A stretch of 64,000 nucleotides of DNA from Roseiflexus sp. RS-1 (GCF_000016665.1 NC_009523.1:1798001-1862000); one strand, 5' to 3'; numbered from the stretch's first letter, positions 9,168 through 19,279 are shown. Program-made: numbers and translations. The notes: generated by a model not told the origin, from the sequence alone.

Positions 9168-10136
9168 TCAGGGCAGCAACAGCAGTTTGCCGCTGGTGGC
9201 GCGGCTCGCCAGGGCGCGGTGCGCTTCGGCTGCCTGTTCCAGCGGATAGGTTGCGTCGATCCGCACCTTCAATTCGCCGGCCGCCATCCACGCGAACAGA
9301 TCGCCAGCGCGCCACAGGAGTTCGTCGCGTGTGAGCAGGTAGTGACCGAGCGACGGGCGTGTGAGGAAGAGCGATCCTTTTGCGTTCAACACCTGCGGAT
9401 CGAACGGCGGCACGGCGCCGCTCGATTGACCGAACAGCACCATATACCCACGTGGACGCAGACAGTTCAGGCTTCCTTCAAAGGTGGTCTTCCCGACCGA
9501 GTCGTATACGACATGCACCCCGACGCCGTCGGTCAGTCGGCGCACCGCTGCGCTGAAGTCTTCCTGAGTGTACAGAATGATGTCGTCGGCGCCGGCTTCG
9601 CGCGCCAGCGCCGCCTTTTCTTCGGTCGAAACGGTGCCGATCACTCGCGCGCCGCAGCGTTTGGCGATCTGTACCAGCAACAATCCGACGCCGCCAGCGG
9701 CAGCGTGGATCAGTGCGACTTCACCAGGGCGCAGCGGGTAGGTGCTGTGTGTCAGATAGTGCGCTGTCATGCCCTGGAGCATCACCGCTGCCGCCTGGTG
9801 CAGGTCGATGCCTTCGGGAACCGGCGCCAGCATCGTCGCTGGTACGATAGCATACTCAGCGTAGGCGCCCTGCCGCATGGCGTATACCACCCGGTCGCCC
9901 ACCCGCACATCGCTGACGTCGGGACCGACCGCATCGACGATCCCGGCAGCTTCCATGCCGGGCGTCATTGGCAGCACGCCTTTGTACTGTCCGCTCCGGT
10001 GATAGATATCGATGAAATTCACCCCAGCCGCTGCAATTTTGACCCGCGCCTCACCCGGTCCAGGTTCGGGCACGGGGAGATCCTCCAGACGCAGCACCTC
10101 TGGTCCGCCATAGTCGTGAACACGTATGGCACGCAT
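9168..10136 (-). CDS. qor: NADPH:quinone oxidoreductase, zinc-free MDR family
   Basis: 322 aa. GroES-like N-terminal domain, then a Rossmann domain with [12 protein letters not shown] for NADPH and the YDSVGK segment typical of quinone oxidoreductases/zeta-crystallins, which lack the structural zinc cysteines of alcohol dehydrogenases. It probably reduces quinones or activated alkenes in the cytosol. ATG 10136 is chosen because it overlaps the upstream stop as TGATG and has CAGGAG 8 nt upstream; a GTG one codon earlier is also in frame. Translation is probably coupled to the GH13 gene. Confidence 0.92.
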   Translation of the reverse strand: MRAIRVHDYGGPEVLRLEDLPVPEPGPGEARVKIAAAGVNFIDIYHRSGQYKGVLPMTPGMEAAGIVDAVGPDVSDVRVGDRVVYAMRQGAYAEYAIVPATMLAPVPEGIDLHQAAAVMLQGMTAHYLTHSTYPLRPGEVALIHAAAGGVGLLLVQIAKRCGARVIGTVSTEEKAALAREAGADDIILYTQEDFSAAVRRLTDGVGVHVVYDSVGKTTFEGSLNCLRPRGYMVLFGQSSGAVPPFDPQVLNAKGSLFLTRPSLGHYLLTRDELLWRAGDLFAWMAAGELKVRIDATYPLEQAAEAHRALASRATSGKLLLLP

Positions 10137-13100
10137 CACTCTGCTCCTGTATCTGTCAATGACTCCTCGCTCTGCGACACTGCAAGCAACTGTTCGACCC
10201 GGTAGCCGCTCTGTTCAGCCGCGTCGATCAGGCGTTCGATGGTCTGGGCGCAATCGGCGCGGATCGCATCGGCGTCGGGCGTTGCTTCCACCTGTAACGT
10301 TGCGACGGCGATCAGGTCCAGCCAGCGCAGGAGCCGTTCGAATCGCTCTTTGTTGAACCATAGCACGCCCTGGAAGCGGTTGACCCGTGTGAACAACTGA
10401 ACATCGCCGTCCGACATCAATGCTGATGCGAGGGCGTGGTACTCGTCGGCGAATGTCGCGTGCCAGCGCTGCCGGGTGGTCAGAATCTTGACCAGCAGCG
10501 CCGCATCGGCGGCTGTGTCGTCGCTGTAGCCGAACTCGACCAGCGCCGCCTGGAGCGCGCGCCCGAGCAGGTATTCGTCGATCAGGCTTCGGCTCTGTCC
10601 GGCAATATCATCGGCGGCAACCATGAGACCCAGTCGATGGAGCGTTGCCCAGGCGATGGCGGTTCCCCAGCGCGCCGGATCGTCCGCCAGCGGTGCGCCA
10701 ATACGCTGCGCCTGATGTTCATCGGCGCAGACCATGAGATCGATCATCGTTTCCAGGCGATGCACCACATCGGTGACGATGCGGTTGGTATCGACCGTGC
10801 TCCCGGTGAAGGCGGCAAATTCAGTGAGGAAGGTTCGCAGATGCTGCTCGAAGCGTTCGATGGCAGCGGTTTCAGTCTGTTCCGGCGTGGTTGGAACAGG
10901 AGTCGATGGCGCAACCGCGCTTTCGGGGGTTGACCGGCGTTGTGCGAGCGCCTGGAGTTCTTCGGGTGTTGGTTCGTCGAACGCATCGGGTCCTTCCAGC
11001 ATGCTATCGATCCTGTCATTGTCCGCGCCGTCGAACGCTGGCAGGACTCCGCGCTGCACAGCGCGGCGATCCGCCCAGGCTGCCAGTTCGCGCAGCGTTG
11101 CAGCGCTGACCAGTTCGCGGAAGGGGGTCAGCACCGGTTGGAGGAACATCTCGCGCAGGGCGATATCGATGCTGGGTACGCCGCGCCCGCCCAGGTATGC
11201 CGTAATCTGAGCGTAGCGTCCGTCTGGATACTCGGTAACTTCGCGGAAATCGAGGAACACGTGGCAGCCATACGGACCGAGTTCGACATACAACCCGCGT
11301 TCCGCCAGGTCGCGGCTATGGCGAATATATTCCAGCCCGTTGCGGTGATCGCGGAAGATGGTGTAATTGTTGTCGCCAGCGCGGAGCGCCAGCCCTTCGG
11401 CGAGGGTGCGTTGCGTCAGAGTTCGTTCATCGCCTTTGCCGGTGCGCGCCATGAACGCTGCCGAAAGGCGCACCCAACCGCTTGTGTGGGCATAGCGATT
11501 ATGGTAGACCACCAGCGCGCGTTCATTGCCATAGCGGTTCGAGAACGCAAACACATCCTCGTTCACATGTCCGTCAGGCATATAGAAGTCGTACAGCAAG
11601 AAATGGTCGGTGCCGGCGAACAGGTGACGGCGGTGGAGCAGCGGGAAGATTTCGCGCTCGTGCCGCGCAATCAGCCACTCATCCGGCTTCTCGTCCCAAT
11701 AGGCGCGGTAATACTCCATGCCATACTTTTCGGCAAACCCCTCGATCTGCCCGTGCCCAAACATCGGCAACCCTGGCATGGTGACCAGCATGGTGCAGAC
11801 GCCGAAGTATTTATCACCTTTGCCAAACTGATCGACCGCGGTGCGCTCGTCGGGGTTATTCATAAAGTTGACGAAGCGGCGCAGCACTTCCGGGTCGAAC
11901 TCGAGCACATTCTTCATAATCTGGCGATACTTGGCGTTCTCCTCATCGCGCAGACAGACCATGAACGCACTGTTGTACACGCGATGCATGCCGAGGGTGC
12001 GCACGAAGTACCCTTCCATCAACCAGAAGGCTTCTGCCAGCAGCAGCGTATCAGGCGCTTCGACCGCGCAGCGGTCAACAACCTCGCGCCAGAACTCCTC
12101 CGGCATCACCGCGTCGAACTGAGCGCGCGTCATGCCAAAGCCGGCGCGCGATGGAATATCGCCGCCGGTTCCCGGTTCGGGGAACCAGAGACGGTGATAG
12201 TGGCGTTTGGTCAGCGTCATTGCCGCGTCGAAGCGAATGATCGGGAACTGCCGCGCCACGTGCAGGATCGTCTGAATCACTGCCTCACGCACTTCAGGCT
12301 TGAGGTAGTTGAGTTGCGCCGTATCGTTCCACGGCATGCTGGTGCCGTCGTTCCCGTGGTAAATGTAGCGCGCCTGTCCCGTCCAGCGGTCGAGGCGCTT
12401 GAAGACCACCGCCGCATCGCTGCGGTCGTAGTAGTGATCTTCGATGAAAATGCCCACCCGCTCATCACTCGACAGGTCGGGACCGTTGAAGGTGTAGGTT
12501 GGAAAGGGCGGATAATCGAGTTGAATGAACCAGTCAGGATGCTCGATCACCCAGCGCCCGTCGATGCCGACGTGGTTCGGCACCATATCGGCGGAGAGAC
12601 GAATGCCGCGCTGCCAGGCGCGCGCCCGCAGATTGTCGAGCGCCGGTTGACCGCCGAGCGCCGCAGCAATCTGGTAGTCGTAGAGCGAATAGGCGGAGGC
12701 GACGGCATCGGGGTTGCCCATGATCTGCTTGATGCGTTTCGACGCCTGGCTGCGCTCCCAGAGACCGATCAGCCACAGACCGGTGAACCCACGGCGCGCC
12801 ATCGTATCGAGTTCCTCGTCTGGCACCTGGTCGAGCGTCTTGATCGGACGACCGTACCATTTGCTCAACTGATCGAGCCAGACGAAGGTATTCTTTGCCA
12901 GCAGCACCAGGCGTGGCATCCACTCACGGTCGGGGGTATAGCGCTCCGGTTCCGCCTCCAGATAGCGATAGTCGGCAACCGGTACATATGCACCGGTCAG
13001 ATCGCCGCCGCCGACGCCGAAGCGCGCCCGTTCCTCTTCTTTAATAACGTCCAGGCTGCTGAGCAGGCGGTAGAGAAATGCGCGATCCAGGAAGCCCGCC

Positions 13101-13897
13101 CAGTGTTCAAGCACATAGTTGAGTTGCCCTTCGATCGAGTAGGGTGACGCCAGCGCGGGGGCGCGCAGAAGTTCGATCAGGGTGCGACTGGAGACGCCGG
13201 GCAGAACGGCGGCTGGCGGCGGTTGGGTTTCGAAGAAGCGGTCGAGTTCTTCGATGATCTTGAGATAGACGGTATCGTGCTTCAGTCGAGAGTCATCGAA
13301 CAGTTCGAGGAAAGGATTGAAGGCCGGATTCATGTTTTCCAGCCAGAGCATGAGCATCTCTTCGAGCGCAACTTCGCGGTGTGGCGTGCTGGCGGTCGAT
13401 CCTTCGAGGTACGCTTCGATGGTCTGTTCACGACGGTACACGGCAATTGGCGGGAACTCATCGCTGAAGGCGCGCAGCGCCGTCTCGACCTTTTCTGCGC
13501 CCAGGCGTTCGTTGAGCCAGGTGAGCGCATCGGCGAGCAGACGCTCCTTCACGCGCTGGCGGTAGAGTTGCGCGACATAATGCAGAATTTCGTCGAGCAA
13601 CCCCATTGCGCTGATCTGCCCGGCGCGCACCGCCTGCTCAGGGAAACGCGCCAGGTCACGCTTCTGGTTCATCTTCTGAGCGAAGACACGCGCGGCGTGG
13701 AAGTTGGCAAAGATGACGTTGCCGCTGAACTGGAACAACGACTCATCGAAGTGGTAGCGGTCGCGCGCGCTGCGGGCGACATGAAACTCCATCACCGGCG
13801 CGCCAGTTATGCGGCTCAGGTCCACACTGTACTCCAGTCGAATTGCAATGGGCGCACGCCTGTTCTGCGGGTGCACGCCGATAACGTCGATTGCCAC
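10136..13897 (-). CDS. Very large alpha-amylase-family (GH13) protein
   Basis: 1253 aa, about twice the usual family size. A helical N-terminal region (about 1-330) of unknown role precedes a GH13 barrel (about 350-800). Visible GH13 regions: DMVPNHVG (437-444), RFDAAM with nucleophile D557, AEAFW with acid/base E622, and NNPDE with D683. A proline/threonine-rich linker (about 1020-1040) leads to a helical C-terminal region. It lacks an obvious signal peptide, suggesting cytosolic alpha-glucan or maltosyl transfer, such as glycogen-linked metabolism (inference). Start is a GTG at 13897; the first internal Met is about 35 residues later. Its stop overlaps the qor start. Confidence 0.85.
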   Translation of the reverse strand: MAIDVIGVHPQNRRAPIAIRLEYSVDLSRITGAPVMEFHVARSARDRYHFDESLFQFSGNVIFANFHAARVFAQKMNQKRDLARFPEQAVRAGQISAMGLLDEILHYVAQLYRQRVKERLLADALTWLNERLGAEKVETALRAFSDEFPPIAVYRREQTIEAYLEGSTASTPHREVALEEMLMLWLENMNPAFNPFLELFDDSRLKHDTVYLKIIEELDRFFETQPPPAAVLPGVSSRTLIELLRAPALASPYSIEGQLNYVLEHWAGFLDRAFLYRLLSSLDVIKEEERARFGVGGGDLTGAYVPVADYRYLEAEPERYTPDREWMPRLVLLAKNTFVWLDQLSKWYGRPIKTLDQVPDEELDTMARRGFTGLWLIGLWERSQASKRIKQIMGNPDAVASAYSLYDYQIAAALGGQPALDNLRARAWQRGIRLSADMVPNHVGIDGRWVIEHPDWFIQLDYPPFPTYTFNGPDLSSDERVGIFIEDHYYDRSDAAVVFKRLDRWTGQARYIYHGNDGTSMPWNDTAQLNYLKPEVREAVIQTILHVARQFPIIRFDAAMTLTKRHYHRLWFPEPGTGGDIPSRAGFGMTRAQFDAVMPEEFWREVVDRCAVEAPDTLLLAEAFWLMEGYFVRTLGMHRVYNSAFMVCLRDEENAKYRQIMKNVLEFDPEVLRRFVNFMNNPDERTAVDQFGKGDKYFGVCTMLVTMPGLPMFGHGQIEGFAEKYGMEYYRAYWDEKPDEWLIARHEREIFPLLHRRHLFAGTDHFLLYDFYMPDGHVNEDVFAFSNRYGNERALVVYHNRYAHTSGWVRLSAAFMARTGKGDERTLTQRTLAEGLALRAGDNNYTIFRDHRNGLEYIRHSRDLAERGLYVELGPYGCHVFLDFREVTEYPDGRYAQITAYLGGRGVPSIDIALREMFLQPVLTPFRELVSAATLRELAAWADRRAVQRGVLPAFDGADNDRIDSMLEGPDAFDEPTPEELQALAQRRSTPESAVAPSTPVPTTPEQTETAAIERFEQHLRTFLTEFAAFTGSTVDTNRIVTDVVHRLETMIDLMVCADEHQAQRIGAPLADDPARWGTAIAWATLHRLGLMVAADDIAGQSRSLIDEYLLGRALQAALVEFGYSDDTAADAALLVKILTTRQRWHATFADEYHALASALMSDGDVQLFTRVNRFQGVLWFNKERFERLLRWLDLIAVATLQVEATPDADAIRADCAQTIERLIDAAEQSGYRVEQLLAVSQSEESLTDTGAE

Positions 13898-14012
13898 AAA
13901 CCCGGAAATGAAGCCGGAACGAAACGCGCTCTGTAGTATACCACGCAGATGACAGTTCGCTGACAGGCGCAGCGATGTGTGTAGGAGTGCACGGAAGGAG
14001 GCGTTATTGGGA

Positions 14013-14306
14013 GTGAAGGGGCGAGGCGAGAGGGGCGCGAGGCAAGAGGTACGAGGGGATGAGGCGCGAGGAGTTGCAGGTTGAACGTTGCACGTTGAAC
14101 GTGGGACGACAACGTGGAGGGGCGCAGCGCTGCTGCGCCTGGACTGGCAGCAGGGGCCATGGCAGTGGCGCGAGGCGCGAGGAGTTGCAGGTTGAACGTT
14201 GCACGTTGAACGTGGGACGACAACGTGGAGGGGCGCAGCGCGGGTGCGCCTGTGCCAGCAGCGAGAGCAACGGCGGGGGCGAGGCGCGAGGCGAGGGGGG
14301 AGAGGA
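14013..14306. repeat. Heptad-periodic tract with a 111-bp-spaced duplicated block
   Basis: The sequence splits into 7-nt units (GTGAAGG, GGCGAGG, CGAGAGG, then GAACGTT, GCACGTT, GAACGTG). A 72-bp block starting GAGGCGCGAGGAGTTGCAGG occurs at 14061-14132 and again at 14172-14243. The GAACGTTGCACGTTGAACGTGG core also appears near 22377 and, reversed, near 32549, so this is a dispersed family. Preceding bases 13898-14012 show nothing else recognisable. Confidence 0.85.
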
Positions 14307-14510
14307 GATGCTCACAGGGGTAGATTTTTGGCAAGCCCCTGCGTGCTATCGCCTGTTTCAGGCATCAGGACGCCCAAACTCCCCCTTCTCCCCTTGTGGG
14401 AGAAGGGGGTTGGGGGGATGCTCACAGGGGTAGATTTTTGGCAAGCCCCTGCGTGCTATCGCCTGTTTCAGGCATCAGGACGCCCAAACTCCCCCTTCTC
14501 CCCGTGTGGG
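14307..14510 (+). repeat. 110-bp tandem repeat carrying the palindromic element (copies 2 and 3)
   Basis: A unit starting GATGCTCACAGGGGTAG runs 14307-14416 and restarts at 14417. Copy 2 holds the intact hairpin at 14381-14409; copy 3 is interrupted at its hairpin by the insertion sequence and resumes at 15905. In each copy the hairpin arm is CCCCCTTCTCCC. Confidence 0.88.
14500..14510. repeat. Left target-site duplication of the IS4-like element
   Basis: CCCCGTGTGGG, identical to 15894-15904. Joining the flanks through one copy rebuilds the same palindrome that is uninterrupted at 14381-14409. Confidence 0.9.
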
Positions 14511-15893
14511 TTGAAAGGGGGGGGATTCGCAGGCAGATTGTCAACCGTTTCCGTTCCACCGAACGCACGGGCCGATCCGTCGGTATCATGATCATGGAAG
14601 GATCGCGAGACACGGAGGATGGTATGTCCCGCACGTCCACAGAACGGTTGCTGCAGCAGCAGATCCAGACCCTCTTCCCGCGCTTGTCGCGTCACCGGCG
14701 CCGCGCCCTGGCCCGCTGGGTCTTGGGCGCCTTATTGGCGGGGAGCGCCAATCGTCCCGCGCTGGCGCCGGCGCTCGCCACTGCCGGGATCGCCCGCGCC
14801 GCCACCCTGGCGGACGCCTGGGATGCCTGGATCGCCGCCCCGGCCCATCTCATAAACACCGCCGACCCACCCGCAGCGGGTGCGCCACCGGTGGTCAGTC
14901 CGCTGGCGTGCGGCGCCGACCTGCTCCGCTGGATTCGCGCGCACTGGACCGGCGGACCGCTCGTGCTTGGGCTGGATGCCTCCCATCGGCGCGATGACGT
15001 CGTTCTGCTGCGCATGAGCGTCCTCTATCGGGGCGCCGCCCTGCCGGTCGCCTGGGTGATCGTCCCGGCGAACCAACCGGGTGCGTGGGAACCGCACTGG
15101 GAGCGGATGCTGCGCTGGGCCCGCAGCGCGCTGCCGCGCGACCAGGAGGTCCTCGTGCTGGCGGATCAGGGGTTGTGGAGCCCCCGGCTGTGGCACGCCA
15201 TCCGGTCGCAGCAGTTCCATCCCATCATGCGGGTGCGCACCACGTCGACCTTCGCGCCGACCGGTCAGGCGCGCCAGTCGGTGCTGCGCCTGGCGCCCGG
15301 ACCGGGGCATGGATGGGTGGGCGTGGGGGTCGCCTTCACGCACGCACCCAAGCGGATTGCGGGCACGCTGGCGGTGGCGTGGGGCGCCGACCATGCGGAA
15401 CCGTGGGTGCTGCTGACCGATCTGCCGCCCGCGCAGGTGGATGCCGCGTGGTATGCCCTGCGCAGTTGGGATGAGGCGGGCTTCCGCCAAAGTACGTCGA
15501 TGGGCTGGGACTGGCAACGCGGTCAGGTGACGGACTCGGATGCAGTCGCCTGGCAGTATCTGGTAGTGGCGACGGTCACGCTGTGGACGGTGGCCGTCGG
15601 CACGCGGATCGAAGATGCAGAACAGCAGGGGGTTCCGCCCGGTCGCCTGAAGCGGGCGCCGCCGACGACCGGCGCGCCGCCGCGCCGTCGCTGGAGCGGC
15701 ACGGCGCAGCGGGTGATCAGCCTGCTCCGGCGGGGGGCAGGTCGGCGCCTGCGCTGGTTGCTGGCGCAAGGGCGTTGTTGGGTCCGCTTGTGGTTGCGCC
15801 CGGAGCCCTTGCCCAAAATAGGTGACAGCGTAACCATGCATATCTATGACCCGTCCCAATGCCTGAAATCGCCCTAAATCCCCCCCCTTTCAA
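14511..15893 (+). mobile_element. Complete IS4-like insertion sequence, 1383 bp
   Basis: Ends are perfect 17-bp inverted repeats, TTGAAAGGGGGGGGATT at 14511-14527 and its complement at 15877-15893. It is flanked by an 11-bp direct repeat (14500-14510, 15894-15904), within the size range of the IS4 family. One transposase fills most of it, and its stop codon lies at the inner edge of the right terminal repeat. The target is the loop of the dispersed palindrome. Intact ends, duplication and reading frame suggest a recent insertion. Confidence 0.93.
14624..15877 (+). CDS. IS4-family DDE transposase
   Basis: 417 aa from ATG 14624, chosen for GGAGG 5 nt upstream; in-frame ATGs at 14587 and 14593 are alternatives. 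The DDE triad is visible: D118 in LGLDAS, D181 in LVLADQGLW, and E284 in YALRSWDEAGFR, with the Y-x2-R-x3-E part of the IS4 YREK signature (the Lys position is not Lys here). It cuts and joins the element ends. The frame is intact, with a very Arg/Trp-rich C-terminus after residue about 340. Confidence 0.9.
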   Translation: MSRTSTERLLQQQIQTLFPRLSRHRRRALARWVLGALLAGSANRPALAPALATAGIARAATLADAWDAWIAAPAHLINTADPPAAGAPPVVSPLACGADLLRWIRAHWTGGPLVLGLDASHRRDDVVLLRMSVLYRGAALPVAWVIVPANQPGAWEPHWERMLRWARSALPRDQEVLVLADQGLWSPRLWHAIRSQQFHPIMRVRTTSTFAPTGQARQSVLRLAPGPGHGWVGVGVAFTHAPKRIAGTLAVAWGADHAEPWVLLTDLPPAQVDAAWYALRSWDEAGFRQSTSMGWDWQRGQVTDSDAVAWQYLVVATVTLWTVAVGTRIEDAEQQGVPPGRLKRAPPTTGAPPRRRWSGTAQRVISLLRRGAGRRLRWLLAQGRCWVRLWLRPEPLPKIGDSVTMHIYDPSQCLKSP

Positions 15894-16040
15894 CCCCGTG
15901 TGGGAGAAGGGGGTTGGGGGGATGAGGGGCACAAGCGCACGGGAATACAGAACATTGCTCATCTCTCCCAAAAACTCTGCACTTGAGAGCGCGAGGCGCG
16001 AGGGGCACGAGGGGCGAGGCGCGAGGGGTAAGGAATTGTA
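15894..16040 (+). repeat. Rest of palindromic repeat copy 3, then a purine heptad tract
   Basis: 15894-15950 carries the right target duplication and the repeat tail (GAGAAGGGGGTTGG then ATGAGGGGCACAAGCGCACGG), matching the flank of copy 1 at 9036 in reverse. From about 15989 the sequence falls into 7-nt units such as GCGAGGC, GCGAGGG, GCACGAG, GGGCGAG. Confidence 0.8.
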
Positions 16041-16082
16041 TTTGAGGACTCGAGAACGGTGGCCTGAATAAGGATGGTCGGT

Positions 16083-16826
16083 ATGGATCCCATCATCACA
16101 ATGACTGCCGCGATTGCATCGCTTCTGGTAGTTGCCGGATGTGTTGTTGCACTGGCGGCAATGCGTCCGCGTCGGCGCACAGCGACATCAAGCAGAAGCA
16201 TGTCACCGCGTGCGTCTGCTGTGTCGCGGGGTGCATCGGGCGAACCGGAGTTTCTGCCTCGCCTGCCCTATACCCGCGCGCCACATCTGCTTGCGGGCGA
16301 CCATCGCGCCCTGTTTGCGGCGCTCAACGCCGCCGCGCCCGACGATCTCGCCGTGCTGCCCCACGTGCGCCTGAGCGACATCCTGCACGTTGAACCGCAC
16401 ACGACGCAATCGGAGCGTTACCAGGAGCGCATTCGCGATAGCGTGCTCGATTTTGTGCTCTGCGATGCGCAGACAACCACGCCGCGCCTGGCAGTGCTTT
16501 TTGCGCAACCCGGCGCAGCCCGACGCACCGCATTTATCGACGCCGCGCTGATCGGCGCCGGTGTGCCGGTGTTGCGCCTGACCCGCGACGATCTGCCATC
16601 TGTCGAGGCGCTGGCGACGCAGATAGCAGCACTGCTGGGATTGCCGGTCAGACCTGCGGCAGCGCCGTTCGAGCGTGCTGCTCTCCCCGATGGCGCATCA
16701 ACAGCATTTCGGCAGGACGTCCTGGTCGTTGCGCGCACGCCGGTGCGCTACGCCTGTGGACGTTGCCACCGCGACATTTCTGCGCATGTGCACCGTTGCC
16801 CGCACTGTGGCGCGCCGCTGGCATGA
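16083..16826 (+). CDS. Membrane-anchored DUF2726-like protein with C-terminal zinc ribbon
   Basis: 247 aa. An N-terminal hydrophobic segment (about 8-27) should anchor it in the membrane. The middle part (about 85-200) resembles DUF2726, a nuclease-like fold of unknown role (LSDILHVEP, DFVLCDAQTT, PRLAVLF). The end has a zinc ribbon, CGRC then CPHCG, with two Cys pairs about 12 residues apart. ATG 16083 is preferred because AAGGA lies 8 nt upstream; an in-frame ATG at 16074 is possible. No function can be assigned. Confidence 0.72.
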   Translation: MDPIITMTAAIASLLVVAGCVVALAAMRPRRRTATSSRSMSPRASAVSRGASGEPEFLPRLPYTRAPHLLAGDHRALFAALNAAAPDDLAVLPHVRLSDILHVEPHTTQSERYQERIRDSVLDFVLCDAQTTTPRLAVLFAQPGAARRTAFIDAALIGAGVPVLRLTRDDLPSVEALATQIAALLGLPVRPAAAPFERAALPDGASTAFRQDVLVVARTPVRYACGRCHRDISAHVHRCPHCGAPLA

Positions 16827-16900
16827 TGTTCTCCGGATTTCTACACAGGAGAGATAAGGGAGAGGTGCATCAGCGCGTCGGTATTTCTTGACTAAATAGA

Positions 16901-16929
16901 TTGACAAATATAGAAATATCAGATATACT
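16901..16929 (+). promoter_or_regulatory. Near-consensus sigma-70-type promoter for the rhodanese operon
   Basis: TTGACA at 16901-16906, a 17-nt AT-rich spacer, and TATACT at 16924-16929. Predicted start of transcription is near 16936. It is the best-matching housekeeping promoter seen in the window. Confidence 0.8.
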
Positions 16930-16945
16930 ACGCTCGCACCGGTGC

Positions 16946-18013
16946 ATGCAGAGAAAGTCGCCTACCGAAAGCGAGGACCTTGTGGACAGAACGCTGTTGC
17001 GAACTGCTGGCGCCGCTATTGCTGGCGCACTCGTGACGCTGGCCGTCGTTGCGCTCATCTTCTTCGTTCGCCAACCCGCCGGCACTTCGTCGACCACTGC
17101 TCCATCCGCTGCTGACGCCTCATCCGCGCCTGTGGCGGTCAATCCGCCACGTGAACCGCGCAAATTCGAGGATGTGGTTGTCAGCACCGAATGGCTGGCG
17201 CAGAATCTCGACAACCCAAAGGTGCGCGTGATTGAGGTCAGTGTCGTTCCAGGAGTGTACGAACGCGGTCACATCCCCGGAGCGGTCAACTTTGTCTGGA
17301 CGACTGACTTCGTTGATACAGTATCGCGCAACATTATCGCGCCGGAGCGCTTCCAGGAACTGGCACGTGCTGCGGGTATCAATAACGACACGACGATTGT
17401 GCTCTACGGCGATAACAACAACTGGTTCGCCGCCTGGGGTGCGTGGGTTTTCCGCCAGTACGGCGCTGAGGATGTGCGACTGCTGGATGGAAGCCGCAGC
17501 AAGTGGGAAGCCGAGAACCGCGAACTTTCGACACGCGCGCCGACCTATCCGCCGGGCAATTTTACCGTCCGGCAACGCAGCGACCTGCGGGTATTCCTGC
17601 CCGATGTGCTGAAAGTCGTGCGTGGTGAGGAACAGAAGGTGCTGGTTGATATCCGCTCGCCGGATGAGTTCAGCGGCAAGATTTTTGCGCCGGAAGGCTT
17701 CCAGGAACTTGCAGTGCGAGCCGGTCACATCCCCGGCGCTGTGAATGTGCCGTGGAAGAAGGCGCTCAACGAGGACGGCACGTTCAAGAGCGTCGAGGAA
17801 CTGCGTAAACTGTACGCAGAGGCCGGAGTCGATGGCAGCAAGCCGGTCATCACCTATTGCCGGATCGGTGAGCGCGCCAGCCATACCTGGTTTGTCCTCA
17901 GCGAAATCCTGGGGTATCAGGTGGCGCTCTACGATGGTTCCTGGACGGAGTATGGCAACAGCGTCGGCGTGCCGATCGCCAACCCGGCCGGTACAATTTG
18001 GGGCGTGAAGTAG
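16946..18013 (+). CDS. Membrane-anchored two-domain thiosulfate sulfurtransferase (rhodanese)
   Basis: 355 aa from ATG 16946. A single N-terminal hydrophobic segment (TAGAAIAGALVTLAVVALIF) suggests export with a membrane anchor. Two rhodanese domains follow. The first lacks a catalytic Cys (YGDNNNWFAAW), the second has C305 in TYCRIGERASHTW, as usual for tandem rhodaneses. It should move sulfane sulfur from thiosulfate to an acceptor on the outer face. The ATG lies only about 10 nt after the predicted transcription start; GTG 16982 with GAGGA 4 nt upstream is an alternative. The next gene, a thiosulfate-type transporter, starts 6 nt after its stop. Confidence 0.9.
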   Translation: MQRKSPTESEDLVDRTLLRTAGAAIAGALVTLAVVALIFFVRQPAGTSSTTAPSAADASSAPVAVNPPREPRKFEDVVVSTEWLAQNLDNPKVRVIEVSVVPGVYERGHIPGAVNFVWTTDFVDTVSRNIIAPERFQELARAAGINNDTTIVLYGDNNNWFAAWGAWVFRQYGAEDVRLLDGSRSKWEAENRELSTRAPTYPPGNFTVRQRSDLRVFLPDVLKVVRGEEQKVLVDIRSPDEFSGKIFAPEGFQELAVRAGHIPGAVNVPWKKALNEDGTFKSVEELRKLYAEAGVDGSKPVITYCRIGERASHTWFVLSEILGYQVALYDGSWTEYGNSVGVPIANPAGTIWGVK

Positions 18014-18019
18014 ACGACG

Positions 18020-19258
18020 ATGTCGAACGCATTGCCTGGGAGCAGCCCTGCCGACCGGGCTGCTCCTTCCAAACCAGTCCTGACTCCGGCGTTGATCCTG
18101 CGGAATGGCGGGGCGGCGCTGATCTTCGTCACCCTGCTGATCGGCGCGCACGTGCTTCAGACAACGTCGGGGTATGGCGCGTCGGCGGCGCTCTCGCTGC
18201 TGATCGGCGCCGCGCTCGGGGTTGTCTTTGAGCGTGGTCGGTTCTGCTTCTTCTGCATCTTCCGCGACTTCATCGAGCATCGCAACGCCGGACCGCTCTA
18301 CGCGATCCTGACGGCGCTGGCTGTGAGCGGAATCGGGTATGCCGTCGTGTTCGGCGCGTTTCTTCCCAATCCGTTCAGCGGTCGGCTCGCCCCCGATGCC
18401 CATATTGGTCCGGTCAGCCTGGCGCTGGTCGTCGCCGGTTTGTTGTTCGGCGTGGGGATGGCGCTCTCCGGCGCGTGCATCAGCGGTCATCTCTATCGTT
18501 TGGGAGAGGGATCGGGCTACGCGCCGCTGGCGCTCATCGGCGCATTGATCGGCTTTGGTCTGGGATTCCGAACGTGGAACTGGCTCTATGTGACGGTGAT
18601 CGCCGATGCGCCGGTGATCTGGCTGCCGCACTGGATCGGGTACGGCGGGGCGCTCCTCCTTCACCTGGCAGTTCTCAGCGTCCTGGCGTTCGCGCTGTTG
18701 CGCTACGTATCGCCGCTGCCGCCCCGTCCTGCACATCAACTCGACATAAAATATCTTTATGAGGCGCTCTTCCGCGACCGCTGGAATCCGCTGGTCACCG
18801 GCGCGATCGTGGGAGTCATCGGGGTCGTGGCGTACCTGCGGGTCGAACCCCTCGGCGTGACGGCGCAACTCGGCAGCCTTGCCCGCACGGTGATGCACAC
18901 GAGTGGCATGCTGCCGGCGCGACTCAATGGGCTGGACAGTTTCGCCGGTTGCGCCACGCAGGTGGTGCAGACGATTACCGACAATGGGTGGCTGATCGGC
19001 GGACTGGCGCTCGGCGCTTTTGGCGCCGCCCTGATCGCCGGTCGCTTTCAGCCAGCGTTGCCGCGTGCCAATGGCAGTGTCGCTGCGCTGGTCGGCGGGG
19101 TGCTGATGGGCTGGGGCGCGATGACGGCACTCGGCTGCACAGTGGGGACGCTCCTCTCCGGGATTGCTGCATTTGCGCTATCGGGATGGGTGTTTGGCGC
19201 GGCGGTCTTTGCTGGTGTCTGGGGCGGTATTGTGCTGCGCCTCCATCGCTGGACGTAG
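18020..19258 (+). CDS. YeeE/YedE (TsuA-like) sulfur-compound transporter
   Basis: 412 aa, about ten membrane segments. Conserved Cys motifs of the family are visible: RFCFFC (C76, C79), LSGACISGH (C153) and ALGCTVGT near residue 375; in TsuA such cysteines relay thiosulfate through the membrane. Placed 6 nt after an exported rhodanese, so the pair probably handles uptake and transsulfuration of thiosulfate or a related species (inference). The 3' end faces lnt with 21 nt between stops. Confidence 0.88.
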   Translation: MSNALPGSSPADRAAPSKPVLTPALILRNGGAALIFVTLLIGAHVLQTTSGYGASAALSLLIGAALGVVFERGRFCFFCIFRDFIEHRNAGPLYAILTALAVSGIGYAVVFGAFLPNPFSGRLAPDAHIGPVSLALVVAGLLFGVGMALSGACISGHLYRLGEGSGYAPLALIGALIGFGLGFRTWNWLYVTVIADAPVIWLPHWIGYGGALLLHLAVLSVLAFALLRYVSPLPPRPAHQLDIKYLYEALFRDRWNPLVTGAIVGVIGVVAYLRVEPLGVTAQLGSLARTVMHTSGMLPARLNGLDSFAGCATQVVQTITDNGWLIGGLALGAFGAALIAGRFQPALPRANGSVAALVGGVLMGWGAMTALGCTVGTLLSGIAAFALSGWVFGAAVFAGVWGGIVLRLHRWT

Positions 19259-19279
19259 CGCACGGGCGGGCGTCTGCAC

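Noticed and set aside
10940-13147. Plus-strand open frame of 735 codons
   Set aside because: Antisense shadow of the GH13 gene; GC-rich codon use creates long open frames on the opposite strand.
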